A program made the position numbers and the translations under genes. From Pseudomonas sp. SID14000 (GTDB lineage Bacteria; Pseudomonadota; Gammaproteobacteria; Pseudomonadales; Pseudomonadaceae): DNA of 64,000 nucleotides. Positions within the stretch are counted from its first letter, which is position 1. Every line of letters starts with the position of its first letter. The stretch covers positions 1-64,000 of the forward strand of contig NZ_NFZQ01000009.1 in the NCBI RefSeq assembly GCF_002165135.1, written 5' to 3'. The notes beneath the pieces were generated by a model, which was not told the DNA's origin, did not search any database, and worked only from the letters and a program-made list of their open reading frames with translations. Positions 25,471 to 34,261 of this stretch are shown piece by piece.

Positions 25471-26705
25471 AGCGTGTCTACCTGCTGGCCGTGTTGGCGA
25501 TCGTGGTCGCCGCAGCGCTGGGTATTGCGGTCGCCAAGCACAGCGGCTACGTGCTGATCTCCTATGGCAGCTTCCGCTACCAGTCGGGGCTGTGGGCGGC
25601 CCTGGCCGGCTTGCTGGCTGTGATTGTGCTGTTGTGGCTGGTGCGCTACCTGGTCGGCCTGGTGCTGACTTCCAGCGGCGTGGTCAACCCGTGGTCGCGG
25701 CGTAATCGCAGCCGGCGCGTTCGTCTGGCCATCGAGCAAGGCCAACTGGATCTCGCCGAGGGCCGTTGGGCCAGTGCCCAGCGCCACCTGCATCGTGCCG
25801 CCGAGGCCGAGCGCCAGCCGTTGCTGTTCTACCTCGGTGCCGCGCGTGCCGCCAACGAGCAAGGCCGAACCGAGGACAGCGACAACCTGCTGGAACGGGC
25901 CCTGGAACGCCAGCCGCAAGCGGAACTGGCTATCGCCCTGACCCATGCGCAGTTGCAGATGGACCGTGGCGAAAGCGATGGCGCCCTGGAAACCCTGTTG
26001 GCCATGCAGGAGCGCCACCCGCACAACACCCAGGTACTGCGCCTGCTGCAGCGCCTGTATCTGGAACGTGGTGACTGGTCGGCACTGATCCGTCTGCTGC
26101 CTGACCTGCGCAAGGGCAAGGTGCTGCCGGCCGCCGAGCTGGCAGCCCTGGAGCAACGTGCCTGGGGCCAGAACCTGAGCCTGGCCACCACCCGTGGCCA
26201 GGACTCGCAAAGTGCCCGCCAGGCCTTGGAACGCGCCTGGCAGCAACTGACCTCGGCCCAGCGCCAGGAGCCACAACTGGTGCTGGCCTACGCGGAGCAA
26301 TTGCGCCAGGTGGGTGCCCAGAGCGAAGCCGAACAAGTGCTGCGCACCGCACTCAAGCGTGAATACGAAAGCCACCTGGCCCGCCTGTACGGCCTGGTGC
26401 GCGGCGATGACCCGGCGCGCCAGCTACAAACTGCCGAAGGTTGGCTCAAGGCCCACCCGCAAGACGCCAGCCTGCTGCTGACATTGGGCCGCCTGAGCCT
26501 GCAGAACCGCCTGTGGGGCAAGGCGCGCGACTACCTGGAAAGCAGCCTGCGCATGGAGCGCAACCCCGAAGCCTGCGCCGAACTGGCGCGCCTGCTCGCC
26601 GGCCTTGGCGAGACCGAGCGCAGCAACCAGCTGTTCCAGGAAGGCCTCGGCCTGCTAGACGAGCGCCTGCTCGCTTTGCCTTTGCCAGACGGCGTTCGTG
26701 CCTGA
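25467..26705 (+). CDS. hemY: HemY, TPR-containing heme-biosynthesis-associated membrane protein
   Basis: 412 residues. Two N-terminal membrane helices (about 7-25 and 40-62) precede a basic loop (WSRRNRSRRVRLA) and then a series of TPR-like helical pairs such as WASAQRHLHRAAEAERQP and EALGLLDERLLA near the end. This is the proteobacterial HemY of the hem operon, not the protoporphyrinogen oxidase also called HemY in Bacillus. The function is undefined but the gene order is strongly conserved. A GC hairpin without a T-run (26717-26736) follows. Confidence 0.93.
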   Translation: MKRVYLLAVLAIVVAAALGIAVAKHSGYVLISYGSFRYQSGLWAALAGLLAVIVLLWLVRYLVGLVLTSSGVVNPWSRRNRSRRVRLAIEQGQLDLAEGRWASAQRHLHRAAEAERQPLLFYLGAARAANEQGRTEDSDNLLERALERQPQAELAIALTHAQLQMDRGESDGALETLLAMQERHPHNTQVLRLLQRLYLERGDWSALIRLLPDLRKGKVLPAAELAALEQRAWGQNLSLATTRGQDSQSARQALERAWQQLTSAQRQEPQLVLAYAEQLRQVGAQSEAEQVLRTALKREYESHLARLYGLVRGDDPARQLQTAEGWLKAHPQDASLLLTLGRLSLQNRLWGKARDYLESSLRMERNPEACAELARLLAGLGETERSNQLFQEGLGLLDERLLALPLPDGVRA

Positions 26706-26926
26706 CCTACCCCAGGGCCCGCGCCAAGGTGCGGGCTCCGGGGGCGGGTAATTTGTCTACCGATGCAAGTTAGATCTGCAGTCCATTTCTTCAGATGTTT
26801 CCTACCGCGTGCCTGGAAATTTCCTTCGCGATTCAGCGACTTGTCATTGCTGTCGCGCCTTGAAACAAAGCGCGTCTTTCCTCTACCGTTTCAAGCCACT
26901 TCATCATCTCGGGACCTCCACTGCCC

Positions 26927-27433
26927 ATGCTGCCGGCCCGTTTGCGCACCTTTTTCCTACCTGCCTGCCTCGCTGCAATGGCGGTACTGGCCGCGTCCTT
27001 CCACCTGGAAAGCGCCTTGCGACTGGTGCCGTGCCCGCTGTGTTTCAGCCAGCGGCTGCTGCTTGGCGTCTACGCGCTGCTGTGCCTGGTGGCAGTGCTG
27101 CAGGCACCGGGTACGGCGGGTATTCGCTGTTACGCGCGGGCAACGCTGGGCTGTTCGCTGGCCGGGGCGTTGCTGGCAGCACGACATGTCTGGTTACAGG
27201 GGGCTGATGGCGCAATCCCTGTCTGTCCGGTACCGATCGGGCGGCTGTTCGAGCAGTCCTGGAGCGAGGCGGCTAGGCAACTGTTGTTCGGCGGCCCGGA
27301 TTGCAACTCGCTGACCTGGAGCTTTCTAGACCTGACCCTGCCGGAGTGGAGCCTGCTGGCCTTCCTGCTGCTGGCGGTGCTGCCCTTGAGCTGCCTGTTG
27401 GCGTATCGTTTCCGCACCCTGGCGAGAACATGA
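26927..27433 (+). CDS. dsbB: DsbB-family disulfide bond formation protein
   Basis: 168 residues with four membrane segments. The first periplasmic loop carries the CxxC pair in VPCPLCFSQR, the quinone-linked site that reoxidises DsbA. The second loop has the partner cysteines in IPVCPVPIG and GGPDCNSLTW. It passes electrons from DsbA to ubiquinone in the inner membrane. No good SD precedes the ATG. Pseudomonads often have a second dsbB elsewhere, so this may be one of two. It stands between hemY and algQ, each separated by more than 200 bp. Confidence 0.92.
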   Translation: MLPARLRTFFLPACLAAMAVLAASFHLESALRLVPCPLCFSQRLLLGVYALLCLVAVLQAPGTAGIRCYARATLGCSLAGALLAARHVWLQGADGAIPVCPVPIGRLFEQSWSEAARQLLFGGPDCNSLTWSFLDLTLPEWSLLAFLLLAVLPLSCLLAYRFRTLART

Positions 27434-27663
27434 CCTGGCGCAAGGTTGGGTCATTGGCACGACCAATGGCCGTGTAACAGGGTATTAAACACTTGTATGA
27501 ACTTTGTCCGATGCGTACCTTGAAGGGCAGCACGCGCGGGAATACTCTCCCAGCACGCATACCGAAAACACAACTGCTCGATGCCGCCTGCTGATGTCAC
27601 CTTTGTGCTGCACGGTCGTGGTGCGAGGTGCAGCGGCATCCACCCAGAAGGGAAGAGATCGCC

Positions 27664-28134
27664 ATGCTCGATAGTTGTCAGAACGCTCAGGAACGCTGGG
27701 GTGGGGTTCACGATCTGATCGACCGCTGGCTGCAGGAGCGCCAGGAATTGGTGCAGGCTTTCCGCGCCCTGCGCGATGCCAGGCCGGCCTTCGCCGACAA
27801 GGACACGAACGGGGACTTCTGCGCACTCCTTGTCGACTACGTTTCGGCGTGGCATTTCGAGGTCTGCGAGCAGTTGGTCAGTGAGGCCAAGGCTTTCGGA
27901 GACGAGAAGGCGCTGAAGCTTGCCGAAGAGATCAACCCACGGATCAACGACATTACCCAGATTGCACTGGCCTTCAATGACCATTGCGCAAAGGGCGAGT
28001 GCAAGGACACCGAACGCTTCGCCGAGAAGTTGAAGAAGCTGGGCGCCCTGCTGCATGAGCGCTTCGAGCTGGAAGACTGCCTGATCGAAGTGCTGCACAA
28101 CGCGCACAAGGAAGAGGGCGCAGTCCAGGCGTGA
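27664..28134 (+). CDS. algQ: Rsd/AlgQ anti-sigma-70 regulator
   Basis: 156 residues starting [14 protein letters not shown], with GGAAGAG upstream. Helical protein of the Rsd/AlgQ family, close to the usual ~160 residues. Conserved family features include the early [17 protein letters not shown] and [16 protein letters not shown] stretches. Rsd binds sigma-70 region 4 and helps shift RNA polymerase to alternative sigma factors. In P. aeruginosa AlgQ promotes alginate and siderophore expression. It is convergent with the FKBP gene, only nine bases apart. Confidence 0.94.
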   Translation: MLDSCQNAQERWGGVHDLIDRWLQERQELVQAFRALRDARPAFADKDTNGDFCALLVDYVSAWHFEVCEQLVSEAKAFGDEKALKLAEEINPRINDITQIALAFNDHCAKGECKDTERFAEKLKKLGALLHERFELEDCLIEVLHNAHKEEGAVQA

Positions 28135-28143
28135 AGGTTGGCG

Positions 28144-28782
28144 TCAGTCGTCAACCGCCAGCAGTTCGATTTCGAACACCAGGGGGGTGTAGGGTGCGAT
28201 CAGGTCACCTGCGCCCTCGGCACCATAGGCTTGCGCTGAGGGAATCACCAGGCGCCATTTGGCGCCAGCGTGCATCTTTGGCAAGGCCACCTGCCACCCT
28301 TCGATCACCGAATCCAGGCTGAACCACTGGGCAGTCTGGTTCTGGTCGAACACCGAGCCGTCTGGCAGCCTGCCCACATAGCGCACCTGCACCTTGCCAC
28401 CGGCTTTGGGCTGCGCGCCTGTACCTGCTTGCAGTTCGCTGTAGAGCACGCCCTCCGGTAGTTCGTGCATGCCATAACGACCGCGCTCGTTGGCCATGAA
28501 GCGTGTTTCGGCAGCTTGCAGCTTCTGCATTGCGGCATCGCCCTCCTGCGCCTCCTGCTGCTGGAGCAAGGCCTGCATGCGTGCCTTGTCGAGTTTCAGC
28601 GGTTGCCCCTGGTAGGACTGACGCAGGCCTTCTACCAGCGCATCCAGCTGCAGGCCCGGCATATCCTGACGCAGCCGCTCACCCAGGCTGGCGCCGAGGC
28701 TGTAGGCGAGGTCATGTTCTTTGCTGTCGGCCAGGGCGGTGGGTGCCAGCAGGCATAAACCTAAAACTAGATATCGAGGCAT
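28144..28782 (-). CDS. FKBP-type peptidyl-prolyl cis-trans isomerase, periplasmic
   Basis: 212 residues from the ATG at 28782, which has AGGAACTGACC before it. Upstream in-frame sequence is just translated REP repeat. A signal peptide ends PTALADSKE. An N-terminal helical dimerisation region (as in FkpA/Mip) follows, rich in Gln, then the FKBP domain from about residue 110 with VQVRYVGRLPDGSVFD and AYGAEGAGDLIAPYTPLVFEIEL. It assists folding of periplasmic and outer-membrane proteins. It lies between algQ and algP, as in other pseudomonads. Confidence 0.93.
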   Translation of the reverse strand: MPRYLVLGLCLLAPTALADSKEHDLAYSLGASLGERLRQDMPGLQLDALVEGLRQSYQGQPLKLDKARMQALLQQQEAQEGDAAMQKLQAAETRFMANERGRYGMHELPEGVLYSELQAGTGAQPKAGGKVQVRYVGRLPDGSVFDQNQTAQWFSLDSVIEGWQVALPKMHAGAKWRLVIPSAQAYGAEGAGDLIAPYTPLVFEIELLAVDD

Positions 28783-29161
28783 GGTCAGTTCCTGCGCCAA
28801 TGAGCGTGGAAGTATGCCAGTGTTCAGTTTTGTATTGTGTGCTCGCGGTCCTTGTAGGAGCGGCCTTGTGTCGCGACAGGGCTGCAAAGCAGCCCCGGCA
28901 ATATCTGCGGTGACGCTGAAATCCTGGGGCTGCTCCGCAGCCCATCGCGACACAAGGCCGCTCCTACAGGGGGCTGTGCAATACAGATAACTGCCAAATA
29001 TCAGCAATGATTTATTCAGCAACTACACTTGCTCGGAGCTGCAAGATAACAACTTTGCCCAGGCATGCAACGCGGCGTGAATATTACTGTCAACATGCCC
29101 TAGCGGCGGTAGCAGCAGAAGCATAGTATGAGCCGCAATCTCGTCAGCCAGGAGGTAAACC
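28783..29161. other. Divergent FKBP-algP intergenic region
   Basis: Holds a family II REP pair (listed separately) and about 190 bp before algP that is more A/T-rich and should contain the algP promoter. A weak TTGCCC...AATATT pair with a 19-bp spacer is seen, but I do not rely on it. The algP SD AGGAGG is strong. No gene is present. Confidence 0.5.
28850..28970. repeat. REP pair, family II
   Basis: Arms GGAGCGGCCTTGTGTCGCGA and TCGCGACACAAGGCCGCTCC, each next to a GGGCTGC...GCAGCCC hairpin, flank a ~30-bp centre. This family is distinct from the TTCGCGGGTAAACC type. Confidence 0.85.
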
Positions 29162-30169
29162 ATGTCGGCCAAAAAGAAGCCAGTAAGTACGCCGTTACAC
29201 CTGCTCCAGCAACTTTCGGGCAGCTTGCTCGAACACTTGGAAAATGCCTGCTCGCAAGCGCTGGCTGATGCGGAAAAACTGCTGGCCAAGTTGGAAAAGC
29301 AGCGTGGCAAGGCCCAGGAAAAACTGCACAACGGTCGCCTGAAACTGCAAGACGCGGCCAAGGCAGGTAAAGCCAAGGCGCAGAGCAAAGCGCAAAAAGC
29401 CATTGGCGAACTTGAAGAACTGCTCGATTCCCTCAAGGAACGTCAAACCCAGACCCGTTCTTATATTCAGCAACTCAAACGCGATGCCCAGGACAGCCTC
29501 AAGTTGGCCCAAGGTGTAGGCAAGGTTCGCGAAGCTGCAGCCAAGGCGCTTGATCAGCGTGCCGCCAAGACCACCAAACCGGCAGCCGCCAAACCTGCAA
29601 CCAGGGCCACTGCTGCAGCCAAGCCAGCTGCCAAAGCCACTGCTGCCGCCAAGCCTGCCGCCAAGCCAACTGCCAAAGCCACTGCTGCTGCCAAGCCTGC
29701 AGCCAAGCCAACTGCCAAAGCCACTGCTGCAGCCAAGCCAGCTGCCAAAGCCACTGCTGCAGCCAAGCCAGCTGCCAAAGCCACTGCTGCTGCCAAGCCT
29801 GCCGCCAAGCCAGTTGCCAAAGCCACTGCTGCTGCCAAGCCTGCAGCCAAGCCAGCTGCCAAAGCCACTGCTGCCGCCAAGCCTGCAGCCAAGCCAGCTG
29901 CCAAAGCCACTGCTGCTGCCAAGCCTGCAGCCAAGCCAGCTGCCAAAGCCACTGCTGCTGCCAAGCCTGCGGCCAAGCCCGCTGCCGCAGCCAAGCCAGT
30001 GGCGACCAAAGCGCCGGCCAAAGCCGCTGTTGCCAAACCTGTTGCCAGCAAGCCAGCCGAAGTCAAACCGGCTACGCCTGCCGCCAGCACCCCGGCCGCC
30101 CCGGCCGCTTCGGTAGCGCCATCGGCACCAGCCAGCACCTTGGTTCAGGCACCGTCCTCGGCGTCCTGA
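29162..30169 (+). CDS. algP: AlgP, histone H1-like Lys/Pro/Ala-repeat regulator
   Basis: 335 residues with AGGAGG upstream. The N-terminal ~125 residues are a charged coiled coil (LLQQLSGSLLEHLENACSQA onward). The C-terminal half is built of AKATAAAKPA and AKATAAAKPAAKPx units, ending in a Ala/Pro/Ser tail. This matches P. aeruginosa AlgP (AlgR3), a histone-like protein linked to alginate gene control, whose repeats are unstable. Lys-Pro-rich tails bind DNA without strict sequence need. Its 3' end overlaps the convergent TIGR02444 gene by 25 bp. Confidence 0.93.
   Translation: MSAKKKPVSTPLHLLQQLSGSLLEHLENACSQALADAEKLLAKLEKQRGKAQEKLHNGRLKLQDAAKAGKAKAQSKAQKAIGELEELLDSLKERQTQTRSYIQQLKRDAQDSLKLAQGVGKVREAAAKALDQRAAKTTKPAAAKPATRATAAAKPAAKATAAAKPAAKPTAKATAAAKPAAKPTAKATAAAKPAAKATAAAKPAAKATAAAKPAAKPVAKATAAAKPAAKPAAKATAAAKPAAKPAAKATAAAKPAAKPAAKATAAAKPAAKPAAAAKPVATKAPAKAAVAKPVASKPAEVKPATPAASTPAAPAASVAPSAPASTLVQAPSSAS
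29630..29983 (+). repeat. algP coding tandem repeats (42- and 30-bp units)
   Basis: Nine units in frame: seven of 14 codons (AKATAAAKPAAKP plus T, V or A) and two of 10 codons (AKATAAAKPA). The order is long, long, short, short, then five long. Third-position differences (GCC/GCT/GCA) show partial divergence. A degenerate unit (ATRATAAAKPA) precedes them. Confidence 0.9.
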
Positions 30170-30627
30170 AACGCTGCCGCCGCGACGCGCAACCGAACCA
30201 GCGCGTCGTGGCGGCGGGCCTGGTCCGGCGCCAGCCGGGCCAGCCAGTCGTCCATGGGATCGTGGGTGCCCGCCGGCCACTGTCGAGAACGCTCCTGCAA
30301 GCGCTCCAGCAAGGCTTTCTCGGCCTGTAACTCCAACCCCTTCACTTGCTCACGCAACGCCGCCAGTTGCGCATCATTTTGCGCTGCTGCTCGCCACTGT
30401 TGGCGCAAGCTACGCAATGGGTTGACCACTTCGCGCTGCCAAGGCTCGGTAACCTCGCGCAATGCCTGTACGCGTTCGTCCTGCACGGGTACGCCACGCG
30501 CCTGCAGCCATGTTGCGCACAGCAGCAGACAGACATCGCCACCCTGAGACTGCAGGGCGAGGCAGGCCGCTTCCACGCCGGGCCTGGCATACAGGGCCAG
30601 GGCGTGATTCCACAGGTCGGTGTGCAT
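30145..30627 (-). CDS. TIGR02444-type conserved protein
   Basis: 160 residues, helical, opening MHTDLWNHALALYARPGVE with a cysteine-rich stretch CLLLCATWLQARGV. It is recognised as the short gammaproteobacterial family TIGR02444 (DUF2390), without known function. It is conserved beside algP and the ABC-F gene in Pseudomonas. Its 3' end overlaps the end of algP on the other strand by 25 bp, and it is divergent from the ABC-F gene with only ~50 bp between starts. Confidence 0.8.
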   Translation of the reverse strand: MHTDLWNHALALYARPGVEAACLALQSQGGDVCLLLCATWLQARGVPVQDERVQALREVTEPWQREVVNPLRSLRQQWRAAAQNDAQLAALREQVKGLELQAEKALLERLQERSRQWPAGTHDPMDDWLARLAPDQARRHDALVRLRVAAAAFQDAEDGA

Positions 30628-30677
30628 GGTTCCACTCGCGCTATGGGTCGAGGAAGCTGGTAGACTCCGCGACCATC

Positions 30678-32588
30678 ATGATCAGACTATCCAACCTCAC
30701 TTTACAGCGTGGTCCGCAGCGCTTGCTAGAAGGCGCCGAGATGACCCTGCACACCGGTCACAAGGCCGGCCTGATCGGCGCCAACGGCGCCGGAAAATCC
30801 AGCCTGTTCGCCTTGTTGCGCGGTGAGCTGTCGCCCGATGCCGGCGATTGCCAGCTGCCCGGTGACTGGCGCATCGCCCACATGCGCCAGGAGGTCGACA
30901 CCCTCGACCGCCTGGCCGTGGACTATGTGCTCGACGGCGACGCGCGCCTGCGCAAGGTCCAGGCCGATCTGGCCGCAGCCGAGCAGGCCCACGACGGTAC
31001 CGCCCTGGCGCGCCTGCACAGTGAACTGGATAGCGCCGACGGCTATACCGCCGACGCCCGCGCACGGAAGTTGCTGGCCGGCCTGGGCTTCACCAACGAG
31101 CAGATGGACCGCCGCGTCGGCGACTTCTCCGGTGGCTGGCGTATGCGCCTGAACCTGGCACAGGCTCTGATGTGCCCGTCCGACCTGTTGCTGCTCGACG
31201 AGCCCACCAACCACCTGGACCTGGACGCTATCCTGTGGCTGGAGGACTGGCTCAAGGGCTACCCCGGCACGCTGTTGTTGATCTCCCACGACCGTGATTT
31301 CCTCGACGCCGTGGTCGACCATGTGCTGCACGTCGAGCAGCGCAAGCTGAACCTGTACAAGGGCGGCTACACTGCCTTCGAGCGCACCCGTGCCGAGCGC
31401 CTGGCGCAACAGCAGCAGGCCTACGAGAAGCAGCAGGCGCAGCGTGCGCACATGGAAAAGTACATTGCCCGCTTCAAGGCCCAGGCCACCAAGGCCCGCC
31501 AGGCACAGAGCCGGATCAAGGCACTGGAGCGCATGGAGGAGCTGTCGGCGGCGCATGTCGATTCGCCGTTCGACTTCGTCTTCCGCGAGTCGCAGAAAAT
31601 CTCCAGCCCGTTGCTCAGCCTGTCCGAAGGCCGCCTGGGTTATGCTGACAAGGTCATCCTCGACAAGGTCAAGCTACAGCTCACCCCTGGCGCGCGCATT
31701 GGCCTGCTTGGCCCCAACGGCGCCGGCAAGTCGACCCTGATCAAGAACCTTGCGGGCGAGCTCCAGCCGCTGTCGGGCCGCCTGGTGCGTGGCGAGAACC
31801 TGGCGGTGGGCTACTTTGCCCAGCACCAGCTGGACTCGCTGGACGACAAGGCCAGCCCATTGCTACACCTGCAGCGCATCGCTCCCACCGAACGTGAGCA
31901 GACCCTGCGCGATTTCCTGGGGGGCTTCGACTTCCATGGCGACCGCGTCGACGAGCCGGTGGTGAACTTCTCCGGTGGTGAAAAAGCCCGCCTGGCGCTT
32001 GCACTGATCGCCTGGGAGCGGCCGAACCTGCTGTTGCTCGACGAACCGACCAACCACCTCGACCTGGAAATGCGCCTGGCGCTGACCATGGCTTTGCAGG
32101 AGTTCGCCGGTGCAGTGGTGGTGGTGTCCCACGACCGTCACCTGCTCAAGAGCACCACCGACGACTTCCTGCTGGTGGCCGACGGCAAGGTCGACACCTT
32201 CGATGGTGACCTGGACGACTACAGCCGCTGGCTGGTCGAGTACCGCCAGCGCAGCGCGCCGGCCAGTGCCGCCCCAGTCAACCCGGACAAGACCGACAAG
32301 AAAGCCCAACGCCAGGCTGCTGCAGCCTTGCGCCAGCAATTGGCCCCGCACAAGAAGGCCGCCGACAAGCTGGAGACCGAGCTAAACCAGGTGCACGCGC
32401 AACTGGCCGAAATCGAGACCGCATTGGGTGATGGCGGCCTCTACGACGCGGCGCGCAAGGACGAGTTGCGTGATCTGCTGGCGCGCCAGACCAAGCTCAA
32501 GCAGCGCGAAGGCGAACTGGAAGAGGCCTGGATGGAAGCGTTGGAAACCCTCGAAAGCATGCAGGCCGAGCTCGAGGCACTGTCCTGA
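30678..32588 (+). CDS. ABC-F family ATPase, YheS-like
   Basis: 636 residues without membrane segments, nearly the length of E. coli YheS. Two ATPase domains are linked by a basic helical arm (near 235-280). Walker A motifs GANGAGKSS and GPNGAGKST, signatures FSGGWRMRL and FSGGEKARL, and Walker B motifs LLLLDEPTNHLD occur twice. A C-terminal coiled coil (about 540-636) follows. ABC-F proteins act on the ribosome in translation or its rescue rather than in transport. The start opens MIRLSNLTLQRGPQ. Upstream in-frame codons lie over the divergent gene. Confidence 0.93.
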   Translation: MIRLSNLTLQRGPQRLLEGAEMTLHTGHKAGLIGANGAGKSSLFALLRGELSPDAGDCQLPGDWRIAHMRQEVDTLDRLAVDYVLDGDARLRKVQADLAAAEQAHDGTALARLHSELDSADGYTADARARKLLAGLGFTNEQMDRRVGDFSGGWRMRLNLAQALMCPSDLLLLDEPTNHLDLDAILWLEDWLKGYPGTLLLISHDRDFLDAVVDHVLHVEQRKLNLYKGGYTAFERTRAERLAQQQQAYEKQQAQRAHMEKYIARFKAQATKARQAQSRIKALERMEELSAAHVDSPFDFVFRESQKISSPLLSLSEGRLGYADKVILDKVKLQLTPGARIGLLGPNGAGKSTLIKNLAGELQPLSGRLVRGENLAVGYFAQHQLDSLDDKASPLLHLQRIAPTEREQTLRDFLGGFDFHGDRVDEPVVNFSGGEKARLALALIAWERPNLLLLDEPTNHLDLEMRLALTMALQEFAGAVVVVSHDRHLLKSTTDDFLLVADGKVDTFDGDLDDYSRWLVEYRQRSAPASAAPVNPDKTDKKAQRQAAAALRQQLAPHKKAADKLETELNQVHAQLAEIETALGDGGLYDAARKDELRDLLARQTKLKQREGELEEAWMEALETLESMQAELEALS

Positions 32589-32607
32589 AAGGACTGTGCT
32601 GCCTGAT

Positions 32608-32704
32608 CTGGCCTCTTCGCGGGTAAACCCGCTCCCACAAGACCTCCACAGCCCTTGGGGGTAGCGCGATACCTGTGGGAGCGGGTTTACCCGCGAAGAG
32701 GCCA
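32608..32704. repeat. REP pair, family I
   Basis: Arms GGCCTCTTCGCGGGTAAACC and GGTTTACCCGCGAAGAGGCC flank a ~30-bp centre after the ABC-F gene. Confidence 0.85.
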
Positions 32705-32799
32705 GCGCAGGCAGTACAAATCCTGCAGAAATTGCTGGTTATTTTTTCACCAACACCTTAGCTTAACGTTTTGCAACATTTGTTCGAGCGAGGTGTGTG

Positions 32800-33432
32800 A
32801 TGTCGATGGAAGTGTGGTTGGGCTTCTTTGCCGCCTGTTGGGTGATCAGCCTTTCACCCGGCGCCGGGGCGATTGCCTCGATGTCAAGCGGCCTGCAATA
32901 CGGCTTCTGGCGTGGTTACTGGAATGCTCTGGGCCTGCAACTGGGCCTGATCGTGCAGATCGCCATCATCGCCGCCGGCGTCGGCGCCGTCCTGGCCGCC
33001 TCGGCCACGGCCTTCCAGGTCATCAAATGGTTCGGTGTCGCCTACCTCATCTACCTGGCCTACAAGCAGTGGCGTGCTCTACCCATGGACATGAGCGACG
33101 AATCCGCCGTGCGCCCGCTCGGTAAACCGCTGAGCCTGGTGTTCCGTGGCTTCCTGGTCAACGTCAGCAACCCCAAGGCGCTGGTGTTCATGCTGGCGGT
33201 GCTGCCGCAGTTCATCAATCCGCATGAACCGCTGTTGCCCCAGTATGTGGCGATCACGGTGACCATGGTCACCGTGGATATGCTGGTGATGGCGGGGTAC
33301 ACCGGGTTGGCTGCGCGGGTGTTGCGCTTGCTGCGTACGCCCAAACAGCAGAAGCGTTTGAACCGGACGTTCGCCGGGTTGTTCATTGGCGCGGCTACCT
33401 TCCTGGCGACCCTGCGCCGCGCGCCAGTCTGA
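32800..33432 (+). CDS. LysE/RhtB-family amino-acid exporter
   Basis: 210 residues with about six membrane segments. The family hallmark SLSPGAGAIASMSSG (LysE usually PGPxxxxV) is near residues 19-33, and VSNPKALVFMLAVLPQF is near 124. GAGGTG precedes the ATG at 32800. LysE/RhtB proteins export amino acids such as homoserine, lysine or related compounds by proton exchange. The Pro-Gly-Ala variation at the signature is common in the subgroup. It stands alone between two REP elements. Substrate unknown. Confidence 0.9.
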   Translation: MSMEVWLGFFAACWVISLSPGAGAIASMSSGLQYGFWRGYWNALGLQLGLIVQIAIIAAGVGAVLAASATAFQVIKWFGVAYLIYLAYKQWRALPMDMSDESAVRPLGKPLSLVFRGFLVNVSNPKALVFMLAVLPQFINPHEPLLPQYVAITVTMVTVDMLVMAGYTGLAARVLRLLRTPKQQKRLNRTFAGLFIGAATFLATLRRAPV

Positions 33433-33440
33433 TCGACCCA

Positions 33441-33488
33441 GGGGGCTGCTTTGCAGCCCTATCGCGACACAAGGCCGCTCCTACAGGG
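33441..33488. repeat. Single family II REP
   Basis: GGGGCTGCTTTGCAGCCC hairpin followed by TCGCGACACAAGGCCGCTCC. It lies between the convergent LysE and slipin genes. Confidence 0.75.
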
Positions 33489-33506
33489 ATCGCGTAGCGG
33501 CCTTTG

Positions 33507-34259
33507 CTATTTCTGCTTGTCCACCAACCCCTTGAGCAAATCCACCGGCAGCGGAAAGACGATGGTCGAACTCTTGTCCCCGGCTATCGTCCCCAGCGTC
33601 TGCATGTAGCGCAACTGCATCGCCCCCGGCTCCTTGCTCAGCATCTGCGCGGCCTGCATCAGCTTCTCCGACGCCTGCAACTCACCCTCGGCATGGATCA
33701 CCTTGGCCCGCCGTTCACGCTCGGCCTCGGCCTGGCGGGCAATGGCGCGCACCATCGATTCGTTGAGGTCGACATGCTTGATCTCCACGTTGGCCACCTT
33801 GATGCCCCAGGCATCGGTCTGTGCATCCAGCACCTGGCGAATGTCCGAGTTCAGTTGCTCGCGTTCGGCAAGCAGTTCATCCAGTTCGTGCTTGCCGAGC
33901 ACCGCACGCAGCGTGGTCTGGGCCAGCTGGCTGGTCGCCACGAGGAAATCCTCGACCTGGATGATCGCCTTCTGCGGGTCGAGTACGCGGAAGTAGAGCA
34001 CGGCGTTGACCTTGACCGAGACGTTGTCGCGGGTGATCACATCCTGCGGCGGCACATCCAGTACCACGGTGCGCAGGTCGACCCGCACCATTTGCTGGAT
34101 TACCGGGATCAACAGGATCAGCCCCGGCCCCTTCACCTGCCAGAAGCGCCCCAGCTGGAACACCACGCCGCGCTCGTATTCGCGCAGGATGCGGAACGCC
34201 GACAGCAACAGCATCGTCAGCACGATCAGCACCGCGCCGAAGCCCAATTGCATGAACAT
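33507..34259 (-). CDS. Slipin (SPFH/band-7, stomatin-like) membrane protein
   Basis: 250 residues starting [13 protein letters not shown], with AAGGAG seven bases before this ATG. The ATG at 34265 is too close to that SD. One N-terminal membrane segment is followed by the SPFH domain ([20 protein letters not shown] onward, [21 protein letters not shown]). Slipins oligomerise in ordered membrane areas. Its gene starts three bases after the NfeD stop. The long NfeD-slipin pair is a conserved operon, and the NfeD protease domain cleaves the slipin tail in Pyrococcus homologues. Confidence 0.92.
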   Translation of the reverse strand: MFMQLGFGAVLIVLTMLLLSAFRILREYERGVVFQLGRFWQVKGPGLILLIPVIQQMVRVDLRTVVLDVPPQDVITRDNVSVKVNAVLYFRVLDPQKAIIQVEDFLVATSQLAQTTLRAVLGKHELDELLAEREQLNSDIRQVLDAQTDAWGIKVANVEIKHVDLNESMVRAIARQAEAERERRAKVIHAEGELQASEKLMQAAQMLSKEPGAMQLRYMQTLGTIAGDKSSTIVFPLPVDLLKGLVDKQK

Positions 34260-34261
34260 GG

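Noticed and set aside
27448..27475. TTGGCACGACCAATGGC as a sigma-54 promoter before algQ
   Set aside because: The -24 half fits but the -12 half lacks the required GC, so it does not match the consensus.
28783..29022. N-terminal extension of the FKBP gene
   Set aside because: The extra codons are translated REP repeat. The ATG at 28782 has an SD and a proper signal peptide.
29195..30280. Long minus-strand open frames over algP
   Set aside because: They arise from the Ala/Lys/Pro codon repeats read backwards. The plus strand has the strong SD and the AlgP N-terminus.
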